From the NCBI GenBank assembly GCA_017645645.1, contig JAGCOB010000008.1:1-64000 (forward strand): a stretch of DNA of 64,000 bases, read 5' to 3'. Numbering within the stretch: position 1 is the first letter of the stretch; the number at the start of each line of letters is the position of its first letter. A model generated the notes under the pieces. The model saw only the letters and a list, made by a program, of their open reading frames with translations. It ran no database searches and was not told where the DNA came from. The DNA is from Prevotella sp. (GTDB taxonomy: Bacteria; Bacteroidota; Bacteroidia; Bacteroidales; Bacteroidaceae). Shown one piece after another: positions 9,466-17,541 of this stretch. Both the position numbers and the translations under genes were made by a program.

Positions 9466-9654
9466 CTATAAGTCGATACAATACTCTTCGCAGAATTTCT
9501 GCAGGGCCTTGCCGTAGATGGTCTGGGCACCGGGTGGTATGCCGAGTGCCTGGTACTCGGCACGGTGCTGGCGGAAATAGCGGGTGATGGAGGAGGGCGA
9601 GCGGTTGGCGAGGACTGCCAGCTCGTGTTTGTGGTAGGTTCGTTTTTGGGGCAT
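9466..9654 (-). CDS. Small putative HTH DNA-binding protein next to VirE/VapE gene
   Basis: The 62-residue basic protein contains HELAVLANRSPSSITRYFRQH, which looks like a helix-turn-helix with recognition helix SSITRYFRQ, and ends in KALQKFCEEYCIDL. Bacteroidetes VirE/VapE (BT4734-type) genes often have a small partner (DUF4248-type) nearby; this protein has a comparable size and place but I cannot assign it to that family. It lies 120 bp downstream of the primase-helicase gene on the same strand, after a repeat cluster and a GC-rich hairpin, so it may be transcribed with it. Regulator or replication accessory is inference. Confidence 0.6.
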   Translation of the reverse strand: MPQKRTYHKHELAVLANRSPSSITRYFRQHRAEYQALGIPPGAQTIYGKALQKFCEEYCIDL

Positions 9655-9677
9655 AATGGGGTGAATGGGTGTTGATG

Positions 9678-9809
9678 GTAACAGATGTAACAGATGTAAC
9701 AGATAGTTTGTAAAAGTCTATACGTAGGCGGACGGACGGGCGCTGCGCCTGCCCGTCCGCCCACGAGGAGGTATCAGAAAAGTACCGGTTCATCTGTTAC
9801 ATCTGTTAC
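9678..9809. repeat. Inverted clusters of a 9-bp repeat enclosing a GC-rich hairpin
   Basis: GTAACAGAT occurs three times in tandem at 9678-9704. Its reverse complement ATCTGTTAC occurs twice at 9792-9809, where it encodes VTDVTD near the C-terminus of the VirE/VapE protein. Between them, 9727-9762 forms a GC-rich stem (GGCGGACG...CGTCCGCC). The arms can pair across about 130 bp. Confidence 0.75.
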
Positions 9810-11927
9810 TTTTTGGATTTCCAGGCACTCCTCAACCCCCTGCGCTATCCTGCGTCGGTGGGCATCACGCTCTTCCTTGGAGCGTATCACCACGATATAG
9901 CCACGGGTGTGCTGACATATCCTCGGGGTAAAGCCCAGTTCCATGAAAGCCCTTCCCATAAGGACATTGCTTAGTCGCAATGATGAGTTCTCGCCCACGA
10001 TCTTGATGGCTTCGGAGATGGGCATGAACACGCCCTCTTGTATTCCCGACGGTTTGCGGAAATACAGGTCTACCTGTTCCTTCTCCGTGTCGGAGGTCTC
10101 GTAATCCTTGTTATGGTTCTCCAGGCATTCTATCTCCTCCTTGGAGAACCAGTACTGGAACCCGTCTCTATAGAGGCGGTACGCCTGTCGGAAGATGTCG
10201 TCGTGGTGGAAGGGATGCTCACGGGGCGAGCGGATCTGTTCCACCTCGAAGGGCAGCCAGCGGCGGTTGCCCGTCTTGTCGCTCAGGAACTGGGGGTTGT
10301 TACCCGTTCCGCAGAACGAGGCGATATGTGCACGGTGCTCCTGGAAGTGGGCATAGGCAGCCCGCTCGTCGATCGACCGCATGGTGACGGCAGCCTTCAA
10401 CTGGTTGAGTTCCGCCGGTCGCATGGTGTCCAGCTCCTCACAGCATACCAGTCCGTACTGCGCCAGTGTCAGCAGGTCGTCGCGTCCCATGCGGTTTGCA
10501 TTGGTCTTCGTGTAGAAATACTGTTCCAGGGCAGGGGGCAGCAGACACGAGAACCAGGTGGTCTTGTAGATACCCTGTGGACCGATCAGTACGAGGATGA
10601 CGTTATTGACGACCGAGTCGTCGACCCATCCTGCCACCATCGCCACCAGCCATTTCCGGAGGTAGTTGCAGAAGAGTTGCTGTTTCTCAGGACCGCCCTT
10701 GACGGTCACCGTCTCCGCCAGTTCCCGGATATAGTCGTTCTCGGAGGACTCGGAGTTCTCAGAGTTCTCCAGGCTCTCCAGGTACTCCTTGAACGGATGG
10801 TACTGGGCGACGAAGTCGCTCTGGATGACGCGGTAGACATCCTGTGAGCTCACCCTGCCCTCCGTTGCCATCTTCCGCCACAGGGAGTTGACGATACGGT
10901 CGGAGACGGGTTTCCACTCCCCGTCCTTCTCCGCCAGGTATTCCACCCTGCCGGTGATCATGTTATGGCGCAGTTGGATATGCGCCTTCAGGAATGACTG
11001 GATGTCCTCGACGGTCATCCATGCCAGGCTGCCGTATGCCGCCGACCTCCGCCGCATGCCGTGCTCTTCCGTTTTCTGGAAGCAACTCTCCACCACACTG
11101 GCTGCCTTTTCATAGTCAGGAAACGTCATTTTCGCCCATTTCATCGAGATCTCTTTACTGAATCCCCACTGGTTGAGCTTGTAACCGACACGCATCACAT
11201 AGTCGTTGTGCGAGCCCGTCGCATACACGCCCCCTTCGGCTTCCACCTCAGCCTTGATGGTCTCGTCGAAGCGGGCCTGTATACGTTTCATCTCACGTTC
11301 CTGTTTGCGTACCTTCTTCCTGTTCTCCAGCACACGGTCTGCCCCCTCCAGGATCTCCTTCCTGGTAAACGGCACGGCACCGGCATGGTAGTAGGCTTCC
11401 GGGTCATGGCAGATGACACTCAGCCTGCCGACATTCTTGCACTGTCCGTCGGCTACGACACCGTAATGTCGCTCGTAATAGTCATTGCCATAGGCAAACA
11501 CCTTAGCATAGAACTGGATCTGTTGGTCGAGGCTGTCGTCCGCGTTCAGCTCATAGCGGAAGATGACACGGATGCCGTTGCCGCTGATGGTACGATAGCA
11601 GAAGAGAGTGTGAGGGTCGGCGCAGATCTGGAGGAACAGCTCATTTAGTTTATTTTTTTGTTCATTTGGGGAGCCGCCTACATGATCCACGTCGACCATT
11701 GACAAACCTGTCATACTCACGATATCTCTCTCACGCTTGCCGCCAGCCATGACGGCGGCGACGGCAAACAACGGACAGGCATCCTTGTGACCTGCCTCGG
11801 GTCGGGCACGGTGTGCCTCAGTCTTTCTGGCGACACGCTCGTCGCTCCTGGTCATTTCCACCACACACTCAAGGGAAGTTTCTTGTGGACAGGTATCCTT
11901 GAAGTGTTGATAGTAAGTTAATTTCAT
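9774..11927 (-). CDS. VirE-N/primase plus VapE-type helicase protein (BT4734/BF3469 type)
   Basis: The product has 717 residues. The N-terminal 210 are a VirE-N/BT4734 domain related to archaeo-eukaryotic primases, with an acidic motif (SMVDVDHV) and SGNGIRVIFRY. The middle region includes a helical primase C-terminal-like part (GSHNDYVMRVGYKLNQWGF). The C-terminal VapE-type ATPase has Walker A GPQGIYKTTW near residue 450, an acidic LVCCEELD Walker B, and GTGNNPQFLSDKTGNRRW. Such proteins occur in Bacteroidetes mobile elements, where priming and unwinding roles are inferred. No integrase, relaxase or phage gene is nearby. Two 9-bp repeat runs lie in the gene: 10741-10785 (encoding ENSENSESSEN) and the C-terminal VTD copies. 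Confidence 0.85.
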   Translation of the reverse strand: MKLTYYQHFKDTCPQETSLECVVEMTRSDERVARKTEAHRARPEAGHKDACPLFAVAAVMAGGKRERDIVSMTGLSMVDVDHVGGSPNEQKNKLNELFLQICADPHTLFCYRTISGNGIRVIFRYELNADDSLDQQIQFYAKVFAYGNDYYERHYGVVADGQCKNVGRLSVICHDPEAYYHAGAVPFTRKEILEGADRVLENRKKVRKQEREMKRIQARFDETIKAEVEAEGGVYATGSHNDYVMRVGYKLNQWGFSKEISMKWAKMTFPDYEKAASVVESCFQKTEEHGMRRRSAAYGSLAWMTVEDIQSFLKAHIQLRHNMITGRVEYLAEKDGEWKPVSDRIVNSLWRKMATEGRVSSQDVYRVIQSDFVAQYHPFKEYLESLENSENSESSENDYIRELAETVTVKGGPEKQQLFCNYLRKWLVAMVAGWVDDSVVNNVILVLIGPQGIYKTTWFSCLLPPALEQYFYTKTNANRMGRDDLLTLAQYGLVCCEELDTMRPAELNQLKAAVTMRSIDERAAYAHFQEHRAHIASFCGTGNNPQFLSDKTGNRRWLPFEVEQIRSPREHPFHHDDIFRQAYRLYRDGFQYWFSKEEIECLENHNKDYETSDTEKEQVDLYFRKPSGIQEGVFMPISEAIKIVGENSSLRLSNVLMGRAFMELGFTPRICQHTRGYIVVIRSKEERDAHRRRIAQGVEECLEIQKVTDVTDEPVLF
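10741..10785 (-). repeat. 9-bp repeat encoding N-S-E units in the VirE/VapE gene
   Basis: Plus-strand units TCGGAGGAC, TCGGAGTTC, TCAGAGTTC, TCCAGGCTC, TCCAGGTAC read as Ser-Glu-Asn-type tripeptides on the coding strand. The same unit family lies in the ABC ATPase (43725-43769) and rpoN (63514-63576), also read as N/Y-S-E. Confidence 0.8.
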
Positions 11928-12003
11928 AGCTTCTCTATTTAGTTAATAATAGGTTATATACGCTCTTGTATCTCCGCAGGAGAAAGGTGTGGTACTTCTG
12001 GGC

Positions 12004-12133
12004 ATTTTCAACATCATGAGGGATCCGTAACCCTCTATTCAAGAAAAATGCCACTGAAGTCCACACCTCGTATGGACATTCAGCAGCTTTCCTTGAATAT
12101 TGTTTTTTACGGATTTGATGATGTTGAAAGCTA
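12004..12133 (-). ncRNA. Long imperfect hairpin in the leader of the VirE/VapE gene
   Basis: TTTCAACATCAT and ATCCGTAA on the left pair with TACGGAT and ATGATGTTGAAA on the right. An inner arm, TCAAGAAAAATGC..CTGAA.TCCA, pairs with TGGAC.TTCAG..GC.TTCCTTGA. The whole 130-nt unit can fold into one hairpin. It lies within 11928-12290, where no convincing gene was seen. A possible minus-strand -7 box TAAATTTG (12202-12195) would place it in a leader of about 260 nt upstream of the ATG at 11927. It could be a structured leader, a separate RNA or the remnant of a small inverted-repeat element. Confidence 0.5.
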
Positions 12134-12194
12134 CATTTCCTTTTTCCCACGAAAATGAATACCGGGCACACGCCAGTGCCATAGTATTCGAGTG

Positions 12195-12202
12195 CAAATT
12201 TA
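12195..12202 (-). promoter_or_regulatory. Possible -7 box upstream of the VirE/VapE leader
   Basis: TAAATTTG on the minus strand fits TAnnTTTG. A TTTG lies only 12 nt upstream instead of 19-20, so the -33 element is uncertain. Confidence 0.4.
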
Positions 12203-12290
12203 CGAATAATTTCTCAAAGTGATTATCACATTTGAACTTATTTCATGCAAATTTGTTACATAAAAACTGAATAGACGCAAAAAATCGTAT

Positions 12291-12944
12291 TTAATACACA
12301 AAATCTATGCCAAGGATGAACCTTGGATGGTCTTTCAGGAAGTCGTTGCCCCAGACATAGACGTTCCAGTTCTTGAGGGTGAGATAGCATCCTGCGGCGA
12401 TGTCGACGTCCTGGTCAAACTTCCAGGAATGAATCGTGCCTGCCATGGGGGTGATGGCATATCCTTTTTTCAGGGGGATGGTATAGCCCAGGTACTCGTA
12501 ATTGGAGAGGGTGAAGGGGGAGTCCCTGTTGACAATCCACCAGGTATTCGTACACCAGAACAGGCGACCGTTCCTGGAGATGGCACCGTTCAGGTAGAGG
12601 GCTGACGTGAGGTAGGAGAACTTGAAACTGTCGTTCAGGTTAAAGGAGGGTGTCATCTCCGCACCGATGTTAAACCACTTGCTGACAGTCCAGCCATAGC
12701 GCACCAAGGCTCCCCAATAGGTACTGCCCGGAGCTGTGTAAAGGTCCAGACCCGTGGCGAAGTGGTCGCCCAGTCCGTACTGGAAGGTGGTATAGGTCTC
12801 CTGATGATTGATGCCCGGTCGGACTTTCAAAGACGTATAGCCATAAATCTTCCCATTGCCCACCGTTCCTGCATAATAGGGAATCTGAGCAATGACATGT
12901 GTTGTCAGCAACAGACCGACGATCAAGATGACAACCTTCTTCAT
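12291..12944 (-). CDS. Outer-membrane beta-barrel-type protein
   Basis: The product has 217 residues. The signal peptide (VVILIVGLLLTTHVIAQ) ends near residue 20. The rest alternates polar and aromatic residues in short strands (ATGLDLYTA, WGALVRYGW, FNIGAEMTPSF) and ends in FILGIDFVY, with the terminal aromatic residue typical of outer-membrane barrels. No family is recognised. It starts 6 bp after the stop of the histidine kinase gene and closes the dCache sensor operon. That placement suggests a function linked to the signal or the substrate sensed, but this is inference. Confidence 0.7.
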   Translation of the reverse strand: MKKVVILIVGLLLTTHVIAQIPYYAGTVGNGKIYGYTSLKVRPGINHQETYTTFQYGLGDHFATGLDLYTAPGSTYWGALVRYGWTVSKWFNIGAEMTPSFNLNDSFKFSYLTSALYLNGAISRNGRLFWCTNTWWIVNRDSPFTLSNYEYLGYTIPLKKGYAITPMAGTIHSWKFDQDVDIAAGCYLTLKNWNVYVWGNDFLKDHPRFILGIDFVY

Positions 12945-12950
12945 AGCCTC

Positions 12951-14906
12951 TTATTTCGGCATTTGCAAGATGAAGCGACAGCCTTCCTTATAGTCTTTGT
13001 CGTAGATGAGGTCGCCGCCCAGGCTGAGTGCATGGCGCTTGCAGAGCGGCAGACCGAGTCCGAGGCCCTCCGACATATCGTCAAATTTGATGAAGGGCTT
13101 GAAGATCAGCTCTTCTGCGTTCTCCGGCAGTCCGGGTCCTACGTCCGTGATGGTGAAGTTGACTGTGGTCTCCGTCTGGGACACCTGCAGGGTGATATGT
13201 TTGCCGTCAGAGTAATTGGCGGCATTGTCGAGGAGTTCCCGGAGTGTACGCGTCAGGTAGATATGACTGGTCAGGATATGGGTCGCATCGGACAGTTCAC
13301 TCTCAAACTTGACATCCAGTTTCTGGAAATGTCCGAGTGTATAGTCGATGCTTTCACGGACCACCTCGTTGCACGACACCTCGTCCGTCCTGTTACCCAT
13401 CAGTTCATCGACGGTAGAGGAACTGTCGAAAAGCATCAGTATCATCCGTTTCAACTGGATGGTATTGTGTTTCATCGTGTCCGTAATCTTGCCTACGTTG
13501 ATGTCATGGAACGGATCCTGGGCATCTGCTCCCTTGCTGCGCGAGACGATGTTCTCGTGTATCACATTGGCAAAGCCCATGATGATGTTCAACGGGGTAC
13601 GTATCTGGTGTGACAGGTTCTGGATGAATGTCGTCTTCTTCTTAACCGCCTCTTCTGCCAGTTCCATGTCACGGGCGCGTTCCTCGTTGTGCTTCCTGAT
13701 CTTTTCGGCAGTCTGGTGGATACGTCCCAGGTGGTCATGAAGTGCCTGTTGCATCTTGATAAAACCATTTTGCAGGGCACCGATGTCGTCCTTCTGGTCG
13801 GTATACGGAATCGCCTCGTCATAGTTGCCGTCAGCAATCTGTCGGGTATGGCTCAGCAGTTGGTTGATGGGGTGGACGGTTTGTCTTACCACCCTGTTAC
13901 ACAGCCATAGAATGGTCAGCAGACCGAGGAAGATGATGATGGTAATGACGTAGGCGAGACGGTGATAGCCTACCAATATCTCACTGTCAGGACATACCAT
14001 CGCCAGACTCCAGTCGGTTCCGGGAACGGGATGGTAGCACACGTGGCAGCGACGGCCGTTCACGTTCACATGCATGGTACCCTGCTTTCCCTCTGTCATC
14101 TCATGCCCCAGGGCAATCATTTCTGCATGCTGGTTCGGGTTGGCATCCGTATAGATGGTCTTTCGGAAGAGACAGGTGGTGTCAGGATGGATGAAGTAGC
14201 GTCCGTCACTGCCCAGGAGCATGAAGTAGGCATCCGGATAGGGGTGCTCTGTATCCGTGACGCTCTTTGCCAGTTGACTGAACGAGAAGTCGGCGGTAAC
14301 GACTCCTAAGATATCCCCTTTCTCCGAACTGAGCGGTCTGCAGTAGGTGGCGACAGCGTCGTTATGGTCTATCTTTCCTTGTGTATATTCGCCGAAAGGC
14401 TCCACCCAGCAGGACTTACCCAGTCTTAGCGGTTCCTTGTACCACATCTTGTCAGTGTATTCGTAGTCCGTCTCCCGGACAGAGATGATAGAGCCTTTCA
14501 TTGCTGACGTGTCGTCGCCTTCCCGTAGTTTCTCGTTCACGGTATAGACAGAGAAATAGCGTCCGTATTGCGGGAAGAGGTCAGGTTCGGCACTGACGGA
14601 ACAGCTGAGGATATGGGGATTGAGTCTCACGATGCGCCGGGAGACAGCCTCCAGGGAGTCGGGGCGGAAGTTCTCCTCGAGCAGCCATGCATTGGCATTG
14701 ATAGAGGTCTCTACAGTACTCATATAATTATTCACGCGCTGGACCGTCGTCTTGAGAATACTGTTGGAACGCTCGATCGCCTCCTGGCGGATGAGATAGC
14801 GCGACTGGAGATAGAAGATGCCCAGTGACAACACAAACACCGGTATGGCCAGCAGCATGATGTCGAGGCTGAGTCTCTTGGAAAGGCTACGTCTTAGTTT
14901 ACTCAT
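12951..14906 (-). CDS. Membrane sensor histidine kinase, dCache-HAMP-HisKA-HATPase
   Basis: The product has 651 residues. The first membrane segment (about 14-33) is followed by a periplasmic dCache-like domain (to about 305; FGEYTQGKIDHNDAVATY, GVVTADFSFSQLAKSV), a second membrane segment (VITIIIFLGLLTILWLC) and a HAMP linker (PINQLLSHTRQIADGNYDEAIPY). The phosphoacceptor box is LSHQIRTPLN with His near residue 431. The ATPase has RELLDNAANYSD, DVGPG and GLGLGLPLC. It overlaps the upstream sensor gene by 8 bp. No response regulator gene is in the window. Its homologous partners upstream have a degenerate kinase part or none. Confidence 0.9.
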   Translation of the reverse strand: MSKLRRSLSKRLSLDIMLLAIPVFVLSLGIFYLQSRYLIRQEAIERSNSILKTTVQRVNNYMSTVETSINANAWLLEENFRPDSLEAVSRRIVRLNPHILSCSVSAEPDLFPQYGRYFSVYTVNEKLREGDDTSAMKGSIISVRETDYEYTDKMWYKEPLRLGKSCWVEPFGEYTQGKIDHNDAVATYCRPLSSEKGDILGVVTADFSFSQLAKSVTDTEHPYPDAYFMLLGSDGRYFIHPDTTCLFRKTIYTDANPNQHAEMIALGHEMTEGKQGTMHVNVNGRRCHVCYHPVPGTDWSLAMVCPDSEILVGYHRLAYVITIIIFLGLLTILWLCNRVVRQTVHPINQLLSHTRQIADGNYDEAIPYTDQKDDIGALQNGFIKMQQALHDHLGRIHQTAEKIRKHNEERARDMELAEEAVKKKTTFIQNLSHQIRTPLNIIMGFANVIHENIVSRSKGADAQDPFHDINVGKITDTMKHNTIQLKRMILMLFDSSSTVDELMGNRTDEVSCNEVVRESIDYTLGHFQKLDVKFESELSDATHILTSHIYLTRTLRELLDNAANYSDGKHITLQVSQTETTVNFTITDVGPGLPENAEELIFKPFIKFDDMSEGLGLGLPLCKRHALSLGGDLIYDKDYKEGCRFILQMPK

Positions 14907-16434
14907 GGCTCACCTCCTTTCCTGCGTTTATTTCCTTCTCAGCCTCTTCTGCCTCAATCTTCAAGGCTTCAATCATGTGGTCGAGGAGGTCGAGGATCAC
15001 CTTGCCCTGTTGTTGGATGACCTCCACCTCATAGTCCGCCTCCTGAGGACTGATGGCATCATAGTTGTTGCTGAGTTTGATGACACTGCGCTCGATGAGG
15101 CTCGACGGCTCTGTCATCTGGGTCGTCATATAGTGGAGGAATGTCGCCTTCATGCGGTCGGAGCCCTGGGCATTGCCATAGGCCTTCCGCAACACCTCGC
15201 CACGTTCCTTCAGGGTCTCCGTCAACTGTTTCAGTTCGCTGGACTTGGCAGAGAGCGACCGCTGCATCTGCTGGAAGTGTTCCTGCAGCTGTCCTATCTC
15301 ATCCTCCCGCTGTGTGTTGGGGACGATCTCGTCATAATGGCCTTCTTCCACACGCTGGGCAGACTTTATAAGCATGCGCAGCGGTTTCATCCGGTGGCGG
15401 ATCAGCATCCGGCAGAAGATGAAGAAGCACAGGATACCGAGGACGGTGATGACCAGCACCAGGTATGTCAGGACGTTATAGTCGCCGAAGATATCATCTT
15501 CCAGAAAGACCACACCGGCACTCCAGCCCAACTGCTTCATCGGTATCCCATATACTCTGGTGCTGTGGAAGGGCTTGTAGAACACATACCACTCCTCCCT
15601 GTCCATATGGAATGCCTTACTGCCAGTCTCGCCAGCCACCATGACACGGGCTGCCTCTTGGGCTTCCGGATTATTCACGAGTGTCTTTCCGAATATCGTC
15701 TCCCGTTTCAGTTTCTCCTCGTTAGGGTGAACCACATACGAGCCTTTGTCGTTCAGCAGCACAGCATAGCCGCGTGAGAAAGGCTTGGTAGAATGGATGA
15801 TGTTCGTAAGCACCTCGATAGACAAGTCAGAAGCTACCACACCCACACACTCACCATGGTCGTATATCGGCAGGCAGAAGGTGATGAGCGCCTCCCGCTC
15901 GGCTTCCTCGTTCTTCAGCGGTCCCACCCAGCAAGGCTGCTTCACGTTCATGGGTTCCGTATACCATCTCTGTTCAGTGTAAGGACAATTTGTAAACTTG
16001 TCTAACGTCTCCAGCTCCGTCATTTCGTTCGTCATGCTTTCGCTACCCTTACGGTGGAGATAAGCCATATACAAGTGATGACCAGGATAATAGTCAGGTT
16101 TAAAGACGATGGCACAGCCCACGATGTAGGGATTTGTCTCCACGATCCTGCGGCTGTAGGTAAACATACGGTCAGGCTGGTCCAGATGCCCCTGTAGGTC
16201 CTGATAGACATTAAATGTCGTCTGTTCGACGCTCATCATGATATTGTCAATGTGCAGCACCGTAGCCTCCAGTGTCTGCTCGGCATTCTTCTTCGCCTCC
16301 TCCTTCAGTGTCTGGCGCGAGAAATAGAGCAGTACTGCCAATGATATCAAGAGCAGTAACACGATCTCACAGACCACCATCAGGTTCAGTCTGAGCGAGG
16401 TGTAGGGGATGTTTATCTTAGACAGTTTCCACAT
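14899..16434 (-). CDS. dCache-HAMP sensor with degenerate histidine box, no ATPase
   Basis: The product has 511 residues. A membrane segment (about 18-40) is followed by a dCache-like periplasmic domain (GVVASDLSIEVLTNII; FYKPFHSTRVYGIPMKQLGW), a second membrane segment (YLVLVITVLGILCFFIF), HAMP (PLRMLIKSAQRVEEGHYDEIV) and a coiled coil. Where the sister kinase reads NLSHQIRTPLN, this protein reads YMTTQMTEPSS, so Thr replaces the phosphoacceptor His. There is no ATP-binding domain and the protein ends in a charged helix. It overlaps both neighbours (16418-16434 and 14899-14906). It may dimerise with the full kinase as a pseudo-DHp partner; this is inference. Confidence 0.85.
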   Translation of the reverse strand: MWKLSKINIPYTSLRLNLMVVCEIVLLLLISLAVLLYFSRQTLKEEAKKNAEQTLEATVLHIDNIMMSVEQTTFNVYQDLQGHLDQPDRMFTYSRRIVETNPYIVGCAIVFKPDYYPGHHLYMAYLHRKGSESMTNEMTELETLDKFTNCPYTEQRWYTEPMNVKQPCWVGPLKNEEAEREALITFCLPIYDHGECVGVVASDLSIEVLTNIIHSTKPFSRGYAVLLNDKGSYVVHPNEEKLKRETIFGKTLVNNPEAQEAARVMVAGETGSKAFHMDREEWYVFYKPFHSTRVYGIPMKQLGWSAGVVFLEDDIFGDYNVLTYLVLVITVLGILCFFIFCRMLIRHRMKPLRMLIKSAQRVEEGHYDEIVPNTQREDEIGQLQEHFQQMQRSLSAKSSELKQLTETLKERGEVLRKAYGNAQGSDRMKATFLHYMTTQMTEPSSLIERSVIKLSNNYDAISPQEADYEVEVIQQQGKVILDLLDHMIEALKIEAEEAEKEINAGKEVSHE

Positions 16435-17407
16435 TTCCGATACGACGACATACCAGTCCTACCACCACCAATCCGATGATCGCTGTCAGGAGAAAGATGA
16501 TGCCCAGTTTGATCAACGGACCCTGGACAGCCTGCTTGGTCACGACGACAGCCACCGACCAGTCGACATGGTCAATAGGTCCGTAATAGACCGTTGCCTG
16601 CACCCCGTTGACCTCCATGTCCACAGTACCGCTTTTCTTTTGTTCCAGGTCGCGTTTCAGGAACTCCTCCGTCATCGATACGCTCTTCCCTTCAGGATGG
16701 GCGATACAGCTGCCGTCGCTGTTGATGACGACGGTATAGAAGTCGGCTTCATACGTCAGGAACTTGTTCAGCAGACTGTTGTTCTTGCTCTCTTCGTCGA
16801 TGCGCTGCAGTTCCTTTGCCAGCCATTCGAAAGTCATGTCGGCTCCACAGACACACGCCAGTTGTCCCGTCTTGTCAAAGACCGGTTTGACAAATGTCGT
16901 ATAGTGACCGCTGATATTCGTTCCGTCATAGTAATAGTAGGGATCCGACCAGAAGCTCTCGTTGGATTTCTTGGCACGGATGTACCAGTCCGACTTATGG
17001 TAGTTATGACGGGCAGAGCCTACTTGTCTAAGCTCAAAGGCACTGCTGTCCACATGGACGACATAAGGCTCGAACCATGTCCCCTCCTGTGGGAAATAGT
17101 CGGGCTCGAAGGCAGCGAAATAGCCCCTGACCTCTGGGTTCAGACTGGTCTTACTCTCCAGGGCGGCAATCACGGATGCTGGAGAGCCCAGGTGCTTCTC
17201 CACCTCGTCGAATACGTTCATGGCATTCATCTCCATGCCCCTGGCAGTCTTGGCAATTTTCTCGGAGGCCACGTTCATGATGCCCACATAGCGTGTATGA
17301 ACCTCTGCCTTCATGGCGCGGTTGCATACCCAGAAAGATATTGCAAAGGCGATGGCGAGGACAGATAATACAGTCAGCAACACATAGAGTGTCTTTCTTT
17401 TGGTCAT
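16418..17407 (-). CDS. dCache-only membrane sensor protein
   Basis: The product has 329 residues. A membrane segment (about 8-27) precedes a periplasmic dCache-like domain (PDYFPQEGTWFEPYV; ISGHYTTFVKPVFDKTGQLACVCGADMTFEWLAKEL; HPEGKSVSM). A second membrane segment (LIKLGIIFLLTAIIGLVVVGLV) is followed by only about ten cytoplasmic residues. It resembles the sensor parts of the next two genes but has no HAMP or kinase part. It is the first gene of the sensor operon and overlaps the next by 17 bp. It could be a ligand-binding co-receptor of the kinase; the sequence does not prove this. Confidence 0.85.
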   Translation of the reverse strand: MTKRKTLYVLLTVLSVLAIAFAISFWVCNRAMKAEVHTRYVGIMNVASEKIAKTARGMEMNAMNVFDEVEKHLGSPASVIAALESKTSLNPEVRGYFAAFEPDYFPQEGTWFEPYVVHVDSSAFELRQVGSARHNYHKSDWYIRAKKSNESFWSDPYYYYDGTNISGHYTTFVKPVFDKTGQLACVCGADMTFEWLAKELQRIDEESKNNSLLNKFLTYEADFYTVVINSDGSCIAHPEGKSVSMTEEFLKRDLEQKKSGTVDMEVNGVQATVYYGPIDHVDWSVAVVVTKQAVQGPLIKLGIIFLLTAIIGLVVVGLVCRRIGNVETV

Positions 17408-17438
17408 AGTTTATATGTCGTTTTACAGTTATTGGGCT

Positions 17439-17466
17439 TATTGTCCTAAACAATAGGGCAAATATA
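17439..17466 (-). promoter_or_regulatory. Promoter box and inverted repeat before the sensor operon
   Basis: TATATTTG (minus strand, 17466-17459) fits the TAnnTTTG box. Just downstream, TATTGT and ACAATA form a 6-bp inverted repeat with a 5-nt spacer (17439-17455), at the expected transcription start. It could be an operator or a small leader hairpin. No good -33 element was found. Confidence 0.45.
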
Positions 17467-17475
17467 CATATAATT

Positions 17476-17507
17476 ATAGAGGAAATGTAATCACCTCCTC
17501 TATTTTT
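17476..17507. terminator. Hairpin after the FMN-binding gene
   Basis: ATAGAGGA (17476-17483) pairs with TCCTCTAT (17496-17503). T5 follows on the plus strand and a weaker AATTAT on the minus strand. It separates the FMN-binding gene from the sensor operon but its termination strength on the minus strand is doubtful. Confidence 0.45.
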
Positions 17508-17541
17508 AAAACAATTTAACAAGCAAAGCTCTTGGGAAAGA

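Noticed and set aside
9727-9762. Intrinsic terminator for the VirE/VapE gene
   Set aside because: The GC-rich stem has no T-run on the minus strand, so it is described only as part of the repeat cluster.
11935-12171. 78-codon minus-strand ORF upstream of the VirE/VapE gene
   Set aside because: It runs through the long hairpin, the peptide looks random, and the inverted-repeat structure better explains the region.
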